From: an uncultured Mollicutes bacterium | GTDB taxonomy: Bacteria; Bacillota_I; Bacilli_A; RFN20; CAG-826 | NCBI GenBank assembly: GCA_900550795.1 | Contig: URTN01000034.1 | Span: 1-7,924 of the forward strand | DNA: 7,924 bases | Reading direction: 5' to 3' | Part shown: in pieces, positions 1 through 5,714 of the stretch | Layout of the letters: each line of letters begins with the position of its first letter | Position numbering within the stretch: position 1 is the stretch's first letter | The notes under the pieces: generated by a model | The model's database searches: none | What the model was told of the DNA's origin: nothing | The model's input: only the letters and a program-made list of their open reading frames with translations | Position numbers and translations under genes: made by a program

Positions 1-8
1 TAAATATA

Positions 9-1043
9 TTGAAATGGATAAAGATAATTTTATATACATCCATTCCTTTGTCTCTTATCTTCTTCCTTCTTATGATGGAGGGATTTGCCCCATATATTAA
101 ATATCCTTTAGTATCCGGATTTGTCATTGGAGAAGGTGGATTTAGCTGGATAAGGGCAGGGGAGAAGGCTCCTAAGGGGCTACATATTGCCTGGTATGGG
201 GTAATCATGGTTTTCTCTGCCTTGGTTGCCTATTGGATTTCCGACCATAGGTTCTATCAAAAATACCATAAGCACGGGATGCTTGATTCTTTGTTATTAA
301 TTGCTTTCCCTGCAGGAATAATCGGGGCACGTATCTGGTATGTTGTTGGTAATTGGAACGGGGATACCGGGGGCGGAGTTGCCTTTTCTAAATTGATTGG
401 AACTTCCGATTGGTGGAAGATATTTGCCATTTGGGAAGGCGGGCTTACTATTTTAGGTGGCGCGGTTGGAGGAATTATAGCCGGGGTCATCTTTATGAGG
501 CTTAGGAGAAAATATGTCGATGTAAGGTGGGCGATGGATATGATTGTCCCTTGCATACTCATATCGCAGGCTATAGGAAGATGGGGCAATTTCTTTAATG
601 TCGAAGTATATGGAAGCGTAGTTTCTACTTCTTCGTGGTCATTCTTGCCTACATTTATTCAAATGCAGATGTCATATAACGGGAATGGGACTTCTCTTCC
701 TGCCGGGCAGATGCATGTACCTTTATTTTTGATTGAATCGATGATTAATATCGCTGGATATTTCATTATCGCCTATCTAGTTCCATTTATCTGGAAGAAA
801 TATAGGCCGAACGGAAGTTTAGCGGGCTGCTATATGATTTGGTATGGAATCGTAAGAATGATAATGGAACCTCTTAGGGATTCTAATTTCAACATGGGCA
901 CGAATGGGATGTGGTCATTCTGGAATTCGATGGTCTACATAATAATTGGCCTAGTCATGATTGGGCTTTTCTTCCTTTTGGATTACCTAAAAGGCAAGAA
1001 AGACAACTCTCCTAAGGAAGAAAGCGAAAAGGTGAACCAATGA
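9..1043 (+). CDS. lgt: Prolipoprotein diacylglyceryl transferase (Lgt)
   Basis: Integral membrane enzyme that moves the diacylglyceryl group of phosphatidylglycerol onto the lipobox cysteine of prolipoproteins, the first step of lipoprotein maturation. Recognisable Lgt signatures are AWYG (residues 61-64), GARIWYV (106-112), WEGGLTILGG (142-151), the family core IGRWGNFFN (189-197) with R191 matching the essential E. coli R143, HVPLFLIES (236-244), and YGIVR (279-283) with R283 matching E. coli R239. About seven or eight hydrophobic segments are visible, the first at residues 5-23. The protein is longer than the usual 260-290 residues, with about 50 extra at the N-terminus and a charged C-terminal tail. 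The position equivalent to E. coli H103 is leucine (L149). The start shown is a TTG with only 8 bases before it and no visible ribosome binding site. The frame is open to the window edge, so the true start may lie upstream. Its TGA stop overlaps the next ATG by 4 bp. Identity is secure; the 5' end is not. Confidence 0.93.
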   Translation: MKWIKIILYTSIPLSLIFFLLMMEGFAPYIKYPLVSGFVIGEGGFSWIRAGEKAPKGLHIAWYGVIMVFSALVAYWISDHRFYQKYHKHGMLDSLLLIAFPAGIIGARIWYVVGNWNGDTGGGVAFSKLIGTSDWWKIFAIWEGGLTILGGAVGGIIAGVIFMRLRRKYVDVRWAMDMIVPCILISQAIGRWGNFFNVEVYGSVVSTSSWSFLPTFIQMQMSYNGNGTSLPAGQMHVPLFLIESMINIAGYFIIAYLVPFIWKKYRPNGSLAGCYMIWYGIVRMIMEPLRDSNFNMGTNGMWSFWNSMVYIIIGLVMIGLFFLLDYLKGKKDNSPKEESEKVNQ

Positions 1044-1948
1044 AAGAAGTGGATGTAGTTATCATTGGTTCAGGTATAGCAGGGATAAGTTCTGCTATAT
1101 ATCTAAAACGTTCTTCTCTTTCTTTTGTCTTATTGGATAAAAGCATGCCGGGAGGCAAACTAAACATTATCCATCGCATCGATAATTATCCTGGCTATCC
1201 TTCTATTTCTGGACTTGAATTATCTAAATCATTATTGGAGCAATGCAAACAACTAGGTATTGAATTTAGCTATGGAGAAGTTAATAAAGTCGAGAAGGTT
1301 GATTCTAATTTCTTGACTAGGACTGATGTTGACTCTTATCTAAGCAAGGTAGTAATTGTTGCTAGCGGACTTAGTGAGGCTAAACTTAATATACCTGGTG
1401 AAAAGCAATATTTTGGTAGGGGAGTCAGCTATTGTGCTACTTGCGATGGACCTTTCTTTAAAAATAAAGACGTTGCTATATATGGATATAAGGATTTTGC
1501 TTTTGAAGATGCGATTTATCTTTCTAGTTTGGTCAATAGACTTTATTTCATCTTGCCAAAATCCCCATTGACAACCGAGACCCATCTAAATGAAGTAAAA
1601 AATGCTAAAAACATAACTATATTTGACGGATATAGCCTTAAGGAAATAAAAGGGGACAACAAGGTTAATTCGATTGTCATCAATAAGGATAATGAGAATA
1701 AAGAATTAGAAGTATCCGCGATTTTCCCTCTTTTTGAGCAAATATCCTCATCGAGTTTTCTTTCCTCGTTAAATATCAAGATGAGCAATGGATTTATCGA
1801 TGTTGATAAAGACGGGAAGACTAATGTAGATGGGATATATGCCGTCGGGGATATAGTTAATAAGAAATTAAGGCAATTAATAAATGCTGCAAGTGAGGGC
1901 GCTTTGGCTGCTATATCTAGCATCAATTATGTTAGGAGCAAGAAATAA
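1040..1948 (+). CDS. trxB: Thioredoxin reductase-like flavoprotein with degenerate NADPH site
   Basis: Low-molecular-weight thioredoxin reductase fold, expected to pass electrons through FAD and a cysteine pair to thioredoxin. Seen directly: the N-terminal FAD motif GSGIAG (10-15), the redox pair CATCDG (C132 and C135), and the C-terminal FAD motif GIYAVGDI (265-272) followed by the LRQLINAASEGALAA block (277-291). The length of 302 residues is near the family's usual 305-320. Odd: the NADPH domain is degraded. The usual GGGxSA loop reads GYKDFA (149-154), and the HRRxxFRA motif that holds the NADPH 2'-phosphate reads LPKSPLTT (172-179). It may therefore use another donor, as the ferredoxin-dependent flavin thioredoxin reductases do, or have another role. 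The ATG lies inside the ATGA overlap with lgt, with ribosome binding site AAAAGGTGA at 1027-1035. The fold is certain; calling it an NADPH-dependent TrxB is not. No thioredoxin or ferredoxin gene lies in the window. Confidence 0.85.
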   Translation: MKEVDVVIIGSGIAGISSAIYLKRSSLSFVLLDKSMPGGKLNIIHRIDNYPGYPSISGLELSKSLLEQCKQLGIEFSYGEVNKVEKVDSNFLTRTDVDSYLSKVVIVASGLSEAKLNIPGEKQYFGRGVSYCATCDGPFFKNKDVAIYGYKDFAFEDAIYLSSLVNRLYFILPKSPLTTETHLNEVKNAKNITIFDGYSLKEIKGDNKVNSIVINKDNENKELEVSAIFPLFEQISSSSFLSSLNIKMSNGFIDVDKDGKTNVDGIYAVGDIVNKKLRQLINAASEGALAAISSINYVRSKK

Positions 1949-2899
1949 ATGCCTAGCAAGAATCCCTTCTCCTTTGCCCTAAAAGTAAAAGAAGAAATAG
2001 CATCTTCCCACATGCCCGAGACTTCAATCAGGCCATTTTTGTCCGCGTTTATTAAATGCAATGGGACTTATAGATTAGGTGGGGTTATTGATTTATCTAG
2101 TGAATCTAGTAGGGTTGCTAAGCTTCTTTATCAATCGATATCTTCTATATATGGGGTAGGGGTAAGGTTTTCTTATACTAGAAGCATGAATTTTCGTAAG
2201 GCAGTAAAATACCATTGCCTTGTTGATGAAGCTGATTTCATTTGCTCAGATTTGGATGTAGATTTTCTTTCTGCCAAACCAAATAAATATCTAATCGGGA
2301 CGAATGAGAATCTTTCCGCTTATTTAGCGGGTTGCTTTGTCTCGGTTGGATCGGTAAATGATCCTAAATCAAGCAATTACCATCTTGAATTGGCCCTTTC
2401 TGATCCTGACTTTGCTTCCTTTATATGCAAGTGTATATCCAAGATAAAGACAATTGAATTTACCCCCAAGATAATAAAAAGAAGGCAGCAATATGTCGTC
2501 TATTTGAAACGTAGCGTCCAGATTAGCGATTTCCTTTCTTATATCGGTGCGACTTCTTCTTGCCTTGAATTTGAAAATGTCCGTGTCGGAAGAGAAATGA
2601 TTAATATAGACAATAGATTAGAAAACCTAGATTTAGCCAATATGGAAAAGACATTATCGGCCGCTTCTAGGCAAATTAAGGAAATAGATTATCTGAAAGA
2701 AAAAAGGATATTGGATAACTTGCCATATAAAGTCAGGGTTTTAGCAGATATCAGGAAAAATAATCCCGAGGCTAGCCTAGAAGAGCTTGCTTCAATTTTA
2801 TCTGAAACTATTTCTAGCCAAGTCTCGAAATCTAACATTAACCATATTTTAAGAAAGATACACGAGGAATATATAAATGATTCTGGAAATATCCGATAA
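1949..2899 (+). CDS. whiA: DNA-binding protein WhiA
   Basis: WhiA combines a LAGLIDADG homing-endonuclease-like fold with a C-terminal helix-turn-helix. It is known for sporulation control in actinomycetes and for effects on cell division and chromosome segregation in Bacillus; its role in this organism is not evident. At 316 residues it has the family's full length. Diagnostic blocks are FSFALKVKEEIAS (7-19), YLAGCFVSVGSVNDP (125-139) followed by YHLEL, NRLENLDLANMEKTLSAASRQ (222-242), and the HTH region with NPEASLEELASIL (272-284) and SKSNINHILRKI (293-304). It starts directly after the trxB TAA with no intergenic base, and has ribosome binding site AGGAG at 1934-1938. Bacillota usually have rapZ and yvcK just before whiA; both are missing here. 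The end of the gene overlaps the next gene by 23 bp. Confidence 0.95.
   Translation: MPSKNPFSFALKVKEEIASSHMPETSIRPFLSAFIKCNGTYRLGGVIDLSSESSRVAKLLYQSISSIYGVGVRFSYTRSMNFRKAVKYHCLVDEADFICSDLDVDFLSAKPNKYLIGTNENLSAYLAGCFVSVGSVNDPKSSNYHLELALSDPDFASFICKCISKIKTIEFTPKIIKRRQQYVVYLKRSVQISDFLSYIGATSSCLEFENVRVGREMINIDNRLENLDLANMEKTLSAASRQIKEIDYLKEKRILDNLPYKVRVLADIRKNNPEASLEELASILSETISSQVSKSNINHILRKIHEEYINDSGNIR
2864..2868 (+). promoter_or_regulatory. Ribosome binding site of the XRE regulator, inside whiA
   Basis: GAGGA lies 8 nt before the ATG at 2877, within the last codons of whiA. It fixes the start of the regulator and supports the 23-bp overlap as real rather than an annotation artefact. Confidence 0.7.
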
Positions 2900-3143
2900 G
2901 GAACGTTTAGAGAACGAAATAACTTCATTCCGTGCCAAATTAGGCCTTAGAATCGCCTTTATTAGGACCAGTAAAGAGATTTCACAGTTCCGTTTGTCCT
3001 TATTAACTGGGCTAAGCAAGCAATATATTTCTGATTTAGAGAACGGAAGAAGGAACGTTTCTATTTCTTCTTTATATAAGGTGGCAAAAGGGCTAGAAGT
3101 AGGGATTGAAGAGCTATTTTCGGACCTTGAACAACCAAAGTAA
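2877..3143 (+). CDS. Small XRE-family HTH transcriptional regulator
   Basis: An 88-residue protein made almost entirely of a Cro/C1-type helix-turn-helix (about residues 20-82). The typical pattern is present: LGLRIAFIR at 22-30 (helix 1), SQFRLSLLTGLS (36-47) running through helix 2 and the turn, recognition helix SKQYISDLENG (47-57), and the closing VSISSLYKVAKGLEVGIEELF (61-81). A charged N-terminal segment of about 18 residues precedes the domain, and no ligand-binding domain follows. The gene overlaps whiA by 23 bp in another frame and has its own ribosome binding site, so it is co-transcribed with lgt, trxB and whiA. It also lies 108 bp upstream of gap, the place where the unrelated repressor CggR is found in Bacillus. 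Whether it controls gap is inference only. No clear terminator follows it. Confidence 0.87.
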   Translation: MILEISDKERLENEITSFRAKLGLRIAFIRTSKEISQFRLSLLTGLSKQYISDLENGRRNVSISSLYKVAKGLEVGIEELFSDLEQPK

Positions 3144-3166
3144 CTACATTTACCGATTTATTGTAT

Positions 3167-3185
3167 ATTACCTAAGGTAATTACC
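3167..3185. repeat. Overlapping palindromes upstream of the gap promoter, putative operator
   Basis: ATTACC-TAA-GGTAAT (3167-3181) is a perfect 6-3-6 inverted repeat. It overlaps GGTAATTACC (3176-3185), a perfect 10-bp palindrome, so three ACC/GGT half-sites are stacked just before the gap -35 region. Too short and AT-rich to be a convincing terminator, and no T-run follows directly. An operator for a dimeric regulator is the likeliest reading, the adjacent XRE protein being one candidate. It does not match CcpA, Rex or HrcA consensus sites. Confidence 0.5.
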
Positions 3186-3187
3186 CC

Positions 3188-3216
3188 TTTTAAAGATGAA
3201 ATTCCCTTAGTATAAT
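3188..3216 (+). promoter_or_regulatory. Promoter of gap
   Basis: A perfect -10 hexamer TATAAT lies at 3211-3216. At 17-bp spacing the -35 is TTTTAA (3188-3193), only a 3/6 match to TTGACA, so activation or an upstream element may matter. Predicted transcription start is near 3223, leaving a leader of about 29 nt. An AT-rich inverted repeat, TTTATT (3216-3221) and AATAAA (3228-3233), sits over the predicted start. Confidence 0.65.
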
Positions 3217-3230
3217 TTATTCGCTTAAAT

Positions 3231-3238
3231 AAAGGAGG
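3231..3238 (+). promoter_or_regulatory. Strong gap ribosome binding site with long spacing
   Basis: AAAGGAGG is a near-perfect complement to the 16S 3' end, the strongest ribosome binding site in the window. It lies 13 nt before the ATG at 3252, longer than the usual 5-10 nt. No nearer in-frame start exists, and the conserved N-terminus (MSIKLAINGFGRIG) confirms the ATG. Confidence 0.7.
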
Positions 3239-3251
3239 GACAATAAAGAAT

Positions 3252-4313
3252 ATGTCCATCAAACTAGCTATTAACGGGTTCGGTCGTATTGGCCGTCTCG
3301 CCTTCCGCCGTGCTTACGAAGTCGGTGGATTCGAAGTCGTCGCTATCAATGACTTAGTCGACGCAAATACCCTTGCCTACTTATTAAAGTATGACACCAC
3401 ACATCGTACCTGGCATGCAAACGAAATCTCTGCCGAAGTCGAAAAAGACGAAGCCGGAAATTTCATCAAGAACAACCTTGTCTTCAAGGGTGTTAGAATC
3501 CCAGTCCTTGGCAAAAAGGACCCACATGATTTGAAGTGGGGAGAATACGGTGTCGATATCGTTTTGGAATGCACTGGTAGATTAAAGAGTAAAGAAGATG
3601 GCCAAGTCCACCTCGACAATGGTGCCAAAGGCGTCATCATCTCTGCTCCATCTTCCTCCAAGGATATCCCAACCTTCGTTTATGGAGTCAATACCAATAC
3701 CTTAACTCCAGATATGAAGATCATCTCTGGTGGATCCTGCACAACTAACTGCTTAGCCCCGGTTATGAAGGTTATCAACGATACCTTCGGTGTCAGAGGC
3801 GGATTCATGACCACCGTCCACGCCTATACCAATGACCAAACCATCCTTGACCTCGCCAAAGGCAACTTACGCCGTGGTAGAGCCGCAGCCGCCAACATTG
3901 TTCCAACAACCACTGGTGCTGCCAAGGCCATCAAGGTCGTCATTCCTGAACTAGATGGTAAGCTAATGGGCGGAGCTGTCAGAGTTCCTGTAACCGATGG
4001 TTCCTTAGTTGACTTATCCTTAGTCCTAGAAAACCAAAATGTCACCAAAGAAGAAATCAATGCTGCTTTAAAGAAAGCTAGCGAAACCTCCTTGAAGGAA
4101 GTCATGGATTATACTGAAGACGAAATCGTCTCTAGCGATATCCTTGGCGCAACTGCCGGTAGTGTCTTTGATGCCACCCAAACTGTTGTCTTCACCGATA
4201 AGACTGGACTCCAACACGTCAAAGTCGTTTCCTGGTATGACAACGAATATTCCTTCACTTGCCAATATGTCCGTCTTGCTGGCGAATATGGCAAAGTTCT
4301 TGGCTGCAAGTAA
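3252..4313 (+). CDS. gap: Glyceraldehyde-3-phosphate dehydrogenase, NAD-dependent, phosphorylating
   Basis: Cytoplasmic glycolytic enzyme that oxidises glyceraldehyde-3-P with NAD and phosphate to 1,3-bisphosphoglycerate. Seen: Rossmann motif NGFGRIGR (8-15); D34 at the end of the second beta strand (AINDL), the usual NAD-preferring residue; catalytic C163 in SCTTNC (162-167); H190 in TTVHAYTND (187-195); substrate loop TTTGAAKA (219-226); RVPVTDGSLVDL (244-255); and WYDNEYS (328-334). At 353 residues it is longer than the usual 330-340, with extra sequence around residues 58-75 in the NAD domain. Codon choice differs from the left block: arginine is CGT, CGC or AGA and never AGG, and C-ending codons dominate, as expected for a very highly expressed gene. 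It has its own promoter and a terminator right after it, so it is largely separated from pgk-tpiA. Confidence 0.97.
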   Translation: MSIKLAINGFGRIGRLAFRRAYEVGGFEVVAINDLVDANTLAYLLKYDTTHRTWHANEISAEVEKDEAGNFIKNNLVFKGVRIPVLGKKDPHDLKWGEYGVDIVLECTGRLKSKEDGQVHLDNGAKGVIISAPSSSKDIPTFVYGVNTNTLTPDMKIISGGSCTTNCLAPVMKVINDTFGVRGGFMTTVHAYTNDQTILDLAKGNLRRGRAAAANIVPTTTGAAKAIKVVIPELDGKLMGGAVRVPVTDGSLVDLSLVLENQNVTKEEINAALKKASETSLKEVMDYTEDEIVSSDILGATAGSVFDATQTVVFTDKTGLQHVKVVSWYDNEYSFTCQYVRLAGEYGKVLGCK

Positions 4314-4333
4314 TTTAAAAAATATCCATTTTT

Positions 4334-4362
4334 AGGCAGGAGGCAACACTCCTGTCTTTTTT
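4334..4362 (+). terminator. Rho-independent terminator after gap
   Basis: GGCAGGAG (4335-4342) pairs with CTCCTGTC (4349-4356) around a GCAACA loop, an 8-bp stem with one G-U pair, followed by six T. It lies 21 nt after the gap stop and separates gap from pgk. Confidence 0.9.
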
Positions 4363-4380
4363 ACATTTAGGAAAAAATGT
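4363..4380. repeat. AT-rich inverted repeat between the gap terminator and the pgk promoter
   Basis: ACATTT and AAATGT are exact inverted repeats separated by 6 nt, starting right after the terminator T-run. The following 20 bases are almost all A/T and may act as an upstream promoter element for pgk. The repeat is short enough to be chance. Confidence 0.3.
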
Positions 4381-4403
4381 TTATAAAATTAGTTTATATT
4401 GTT

Positions 4404-4431
4404 TTGTTTCACCCTTATAGGGTGGTATACT
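4404..4431 (+). promoter_or_regulatory. Extended -10 promoter of pgk-tpiA-BI-1 unit
   Basis: TGGTATACT (4423-4431) is an extended -10 element with -10 hexamer TATACT. A weak -35, TTGTTT (4404-4409), lies 16 bp upstream. Predicted transcription start is near 4438, giving a very short leader of about 17 nt before the pgk ATG at 4455. A perfect inverted repeat fills most of the spacer and a second one covers the start site. Confidence 0.7.
4410..4424. promoter_or_regulatory. Putative operator in the pgk promoter spacer
   Basis: CACCCT-TAT-AGGGTG is a perfect 6-3-6 inverted repeat lying exactly between the -35 and -10 boxes, its last two bases forming the TG of the extended -10. A protein bound here would block RNA polymerase. 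It is GC-richer than the surrounding AT-rich DNA and has no T-run, so it is not a terminator. The cognate regulator is unknown. Confidence 0.6.
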
Positions 4432-4433
4432 CT

Positions 4434-4450
4434 TTTTGCTAGGAGCAAAA
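4434..4450. promoter_or_regulatory. Inverted repeat over the pgk start site and ribosome binding site
   Basis: TTTTGCT (4434-4440) and AGCAAAA (4444-4450) are perfect 7-bp arms around AGG. The pgk ribosome binding site AGGAG (4441-4445) sits in the loop and right arm. As DNA it could be a second operator, centred 25 bp from the spacer repeat. As RNA it could partly hide the ribosome binding site, but only if transcription starts at or before about 4434. Confidence 0.45.
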
Positions 4451-4454
4451 TAAA

Positions 4455-5702
4455 ATGCTAAAAACAATTGAAGATTTAAAAGACTTACAAGGTAAAAGAG
4501 TCCTTGTCCGCGTTGATTTCAACGTTCCTCAAACTAATGGCGTCATTAGAGACGACAATAGAATAAGGGCTGCTTTGCCAACTATTAATTACCTAACTTC
4601 CAAAGGCGCTAGGGTCATCCTTATGTCTCACCTTGGCAAGATCAAATGGAAAGAACCTGATATGGCTAAAATTGAAGCCATGAAGAAGGCCAACGATTTA
4701 TCTTGCGCCGCCACTAGACTTGGCGAATTAGTTTCCCCAACCAAAGTTTATTTCTGCAAGGAAACTCGTGGAGAAGCATTAGCCAATGCCGTTGCTAATC
4801 TAAAAGACGGCGAAATTCTTCTTATGCAAAATACCCGTTATGAAAAGGGTGAAGAAAAGAATAATCCTGAATTAGCCGCCGAATGGGCTTCTTTAGCCGA
4901 TGTATTCGTCATGGATGCCTTTGGTTCTAGCCATAGGGCCCATGCTTCTACAGTTGGAGTGCCTTCCATATTAAAAGAAGAAGGAAAGCAAGTAGCAGAA
5001 GGCTATTTGATGATTAAGGAAGTTTCTAACCTTACCCGCTGCGTCGAAGTCAAAGACGAAGATAGACCATATGTAGCCATATTAGGTGGATTCAAGGTTT
5101 CCGATAAGATTAAAGTCATCGATTCCTTATTAAAGAAATGCGATTATGTCTTGATTGGCGGCGCCATGACCTATACATTCAAGAAAGCCATGGGAATGGA
5201 TATTGGAAATTCCCCATGCGAAATGGACCAACTTGACTATGCAAGAAAATGCATCGATGAAGCCAATGGACGTCTAATCCTTCCAGATGATGCAGTCGTT
5301 ACTGATTCCTTTGAAGAAAAAGAAGGACGCAATATCAAAGTTGTCGATACCGAAATCGAAGCTGGTGGACGTATCCCAGATGGATTTGAAGGATGCGATA
5401 TCGGTCCAAGGACAATAGCACGTTATCAAGCTATCATTGCCAAGGCCAAGATGGTTTTCTGGAACGGCCCTATGGGCGTATTCGAGCAAAAGGATTTCCA
5501 ATCCGGAACTGTTGCAGTCTGCAAGGCCATTGCCGAACTTCAAGGAAAAGCCTTCACTGTCTGTGGCGGTGGCGATAGTGCTTCTGCTGTCAAGCAATTT
5601 GGTTACAAAGCTTCGTTTAGCCATGTCTCTACTGGTGGCGGAGCTTCACTTGAAATGATTGAAAACGATGGACACCTCCCAGGTGTTGATGTCCTTCGCT
5701 AA
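4455..5702 (+). CDS. pgk: Phosphoglycerate kinase
   Basis: Cytoplasmic glycolytic kinase that makes ATP and 3-phosphoglycerate from 1,3-bisphosphoglycerate and ADP. Motifs in order: VRVDFNVP (18-25), DDNRIRAALPTI (33-44), MSHLGK (57-62), NTRYEKGE (126-133), AFGSSHRAHAST (155-166), ILGGFKVSDKI (209-219), VFWNGPMGVFE (334-344), GGGDSASAVKQFG (371-383), and STGGGASLE (392-400). At 415 residues it is longer than the usual 390-400. The extra residues lie just after HLGK, about 63-80, a lysine-rich insertion in the substrate-side domain. The nucleotide loop reads GGFKVSDK where GGAKVSDK is usual. Ribosome binding site AGGAG is at 4441-4445, 9 nt before the ATG. tpiA follows after 12 nt. No key residue appears lost. 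Confidence 0.97.
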   Translation: MLKTIEDLKDLQGKRVLVRVDFNVPQTNGVIRDDNRIRAALPTINYLTSKGARVILMSHLGKIKWKEPDMAKIEAMKKANDLSCAATRLGELVSPTKVYFCKETRGEALANAVANLKDGEILLMQNTRYEKGEEKNNPELAAEWASLADVFVMDAFGSSHRAHASTVGVPSILKEEGKQVAEGYLMIKEVSNLTRCVEVKDEDRPYVAILGGFKVSDKIKVIDSLLKKCDYVLIGGAMTYTFKKAMGMDIGNSPCEMDQLDYARKCIDEANGRLILPDDAVVTDSFEEKEGRNIKVVDTEIEAGGRIPDGFEGCDIGPRTIARYQAIIAKAKMVFWNGPMGVFEQKDFQSGTVAVCKAIAELQGKAFTVCGGGDSASAVKQFGYKASFSHVSTGGGASLEMIENDGHLPGVDVLR

Positions 5703-5714
5703 GAGGAAATATAA

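Noticed and set aside
14..120. Alternative ATG start at 14 for the first gene
   Set aside because: It is in a different frame from the Lgt motifs and its product shows no recognisable features.
257..589. Antisense reading frame of 110 residues within lgt
   Set aside because: It lies wholly inside a gene with clear Lgt motifs and has no ribosome binding site or recognisable domain. Other antisense and shifted frames in trxB, gap, pgk and tpiA were dropped for the same reason.
1041..1043. TGA read as tryptophan (Mycoplasma-type code)
   Set aside because: TGA ends lgt in a classic ATGA overlap with trxB, and all tryptophans in the window are TGG.
3167..3195. Terminator for the lgt-trxB-whiA-XRE operon
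   Set aside because: The palindromes give only a short AT-rich stem with a 3-nt loop, and the few T that follow are separated by ACCCC. An operator fits better.
4401..4431. Known Bacillota operators (CcpA cre, CggR, Rex, HrcA CIRCE) at gap or pgk
   Set aside because: Neither the gap nor the pgk repeats match the consensus of these sites as I know them.
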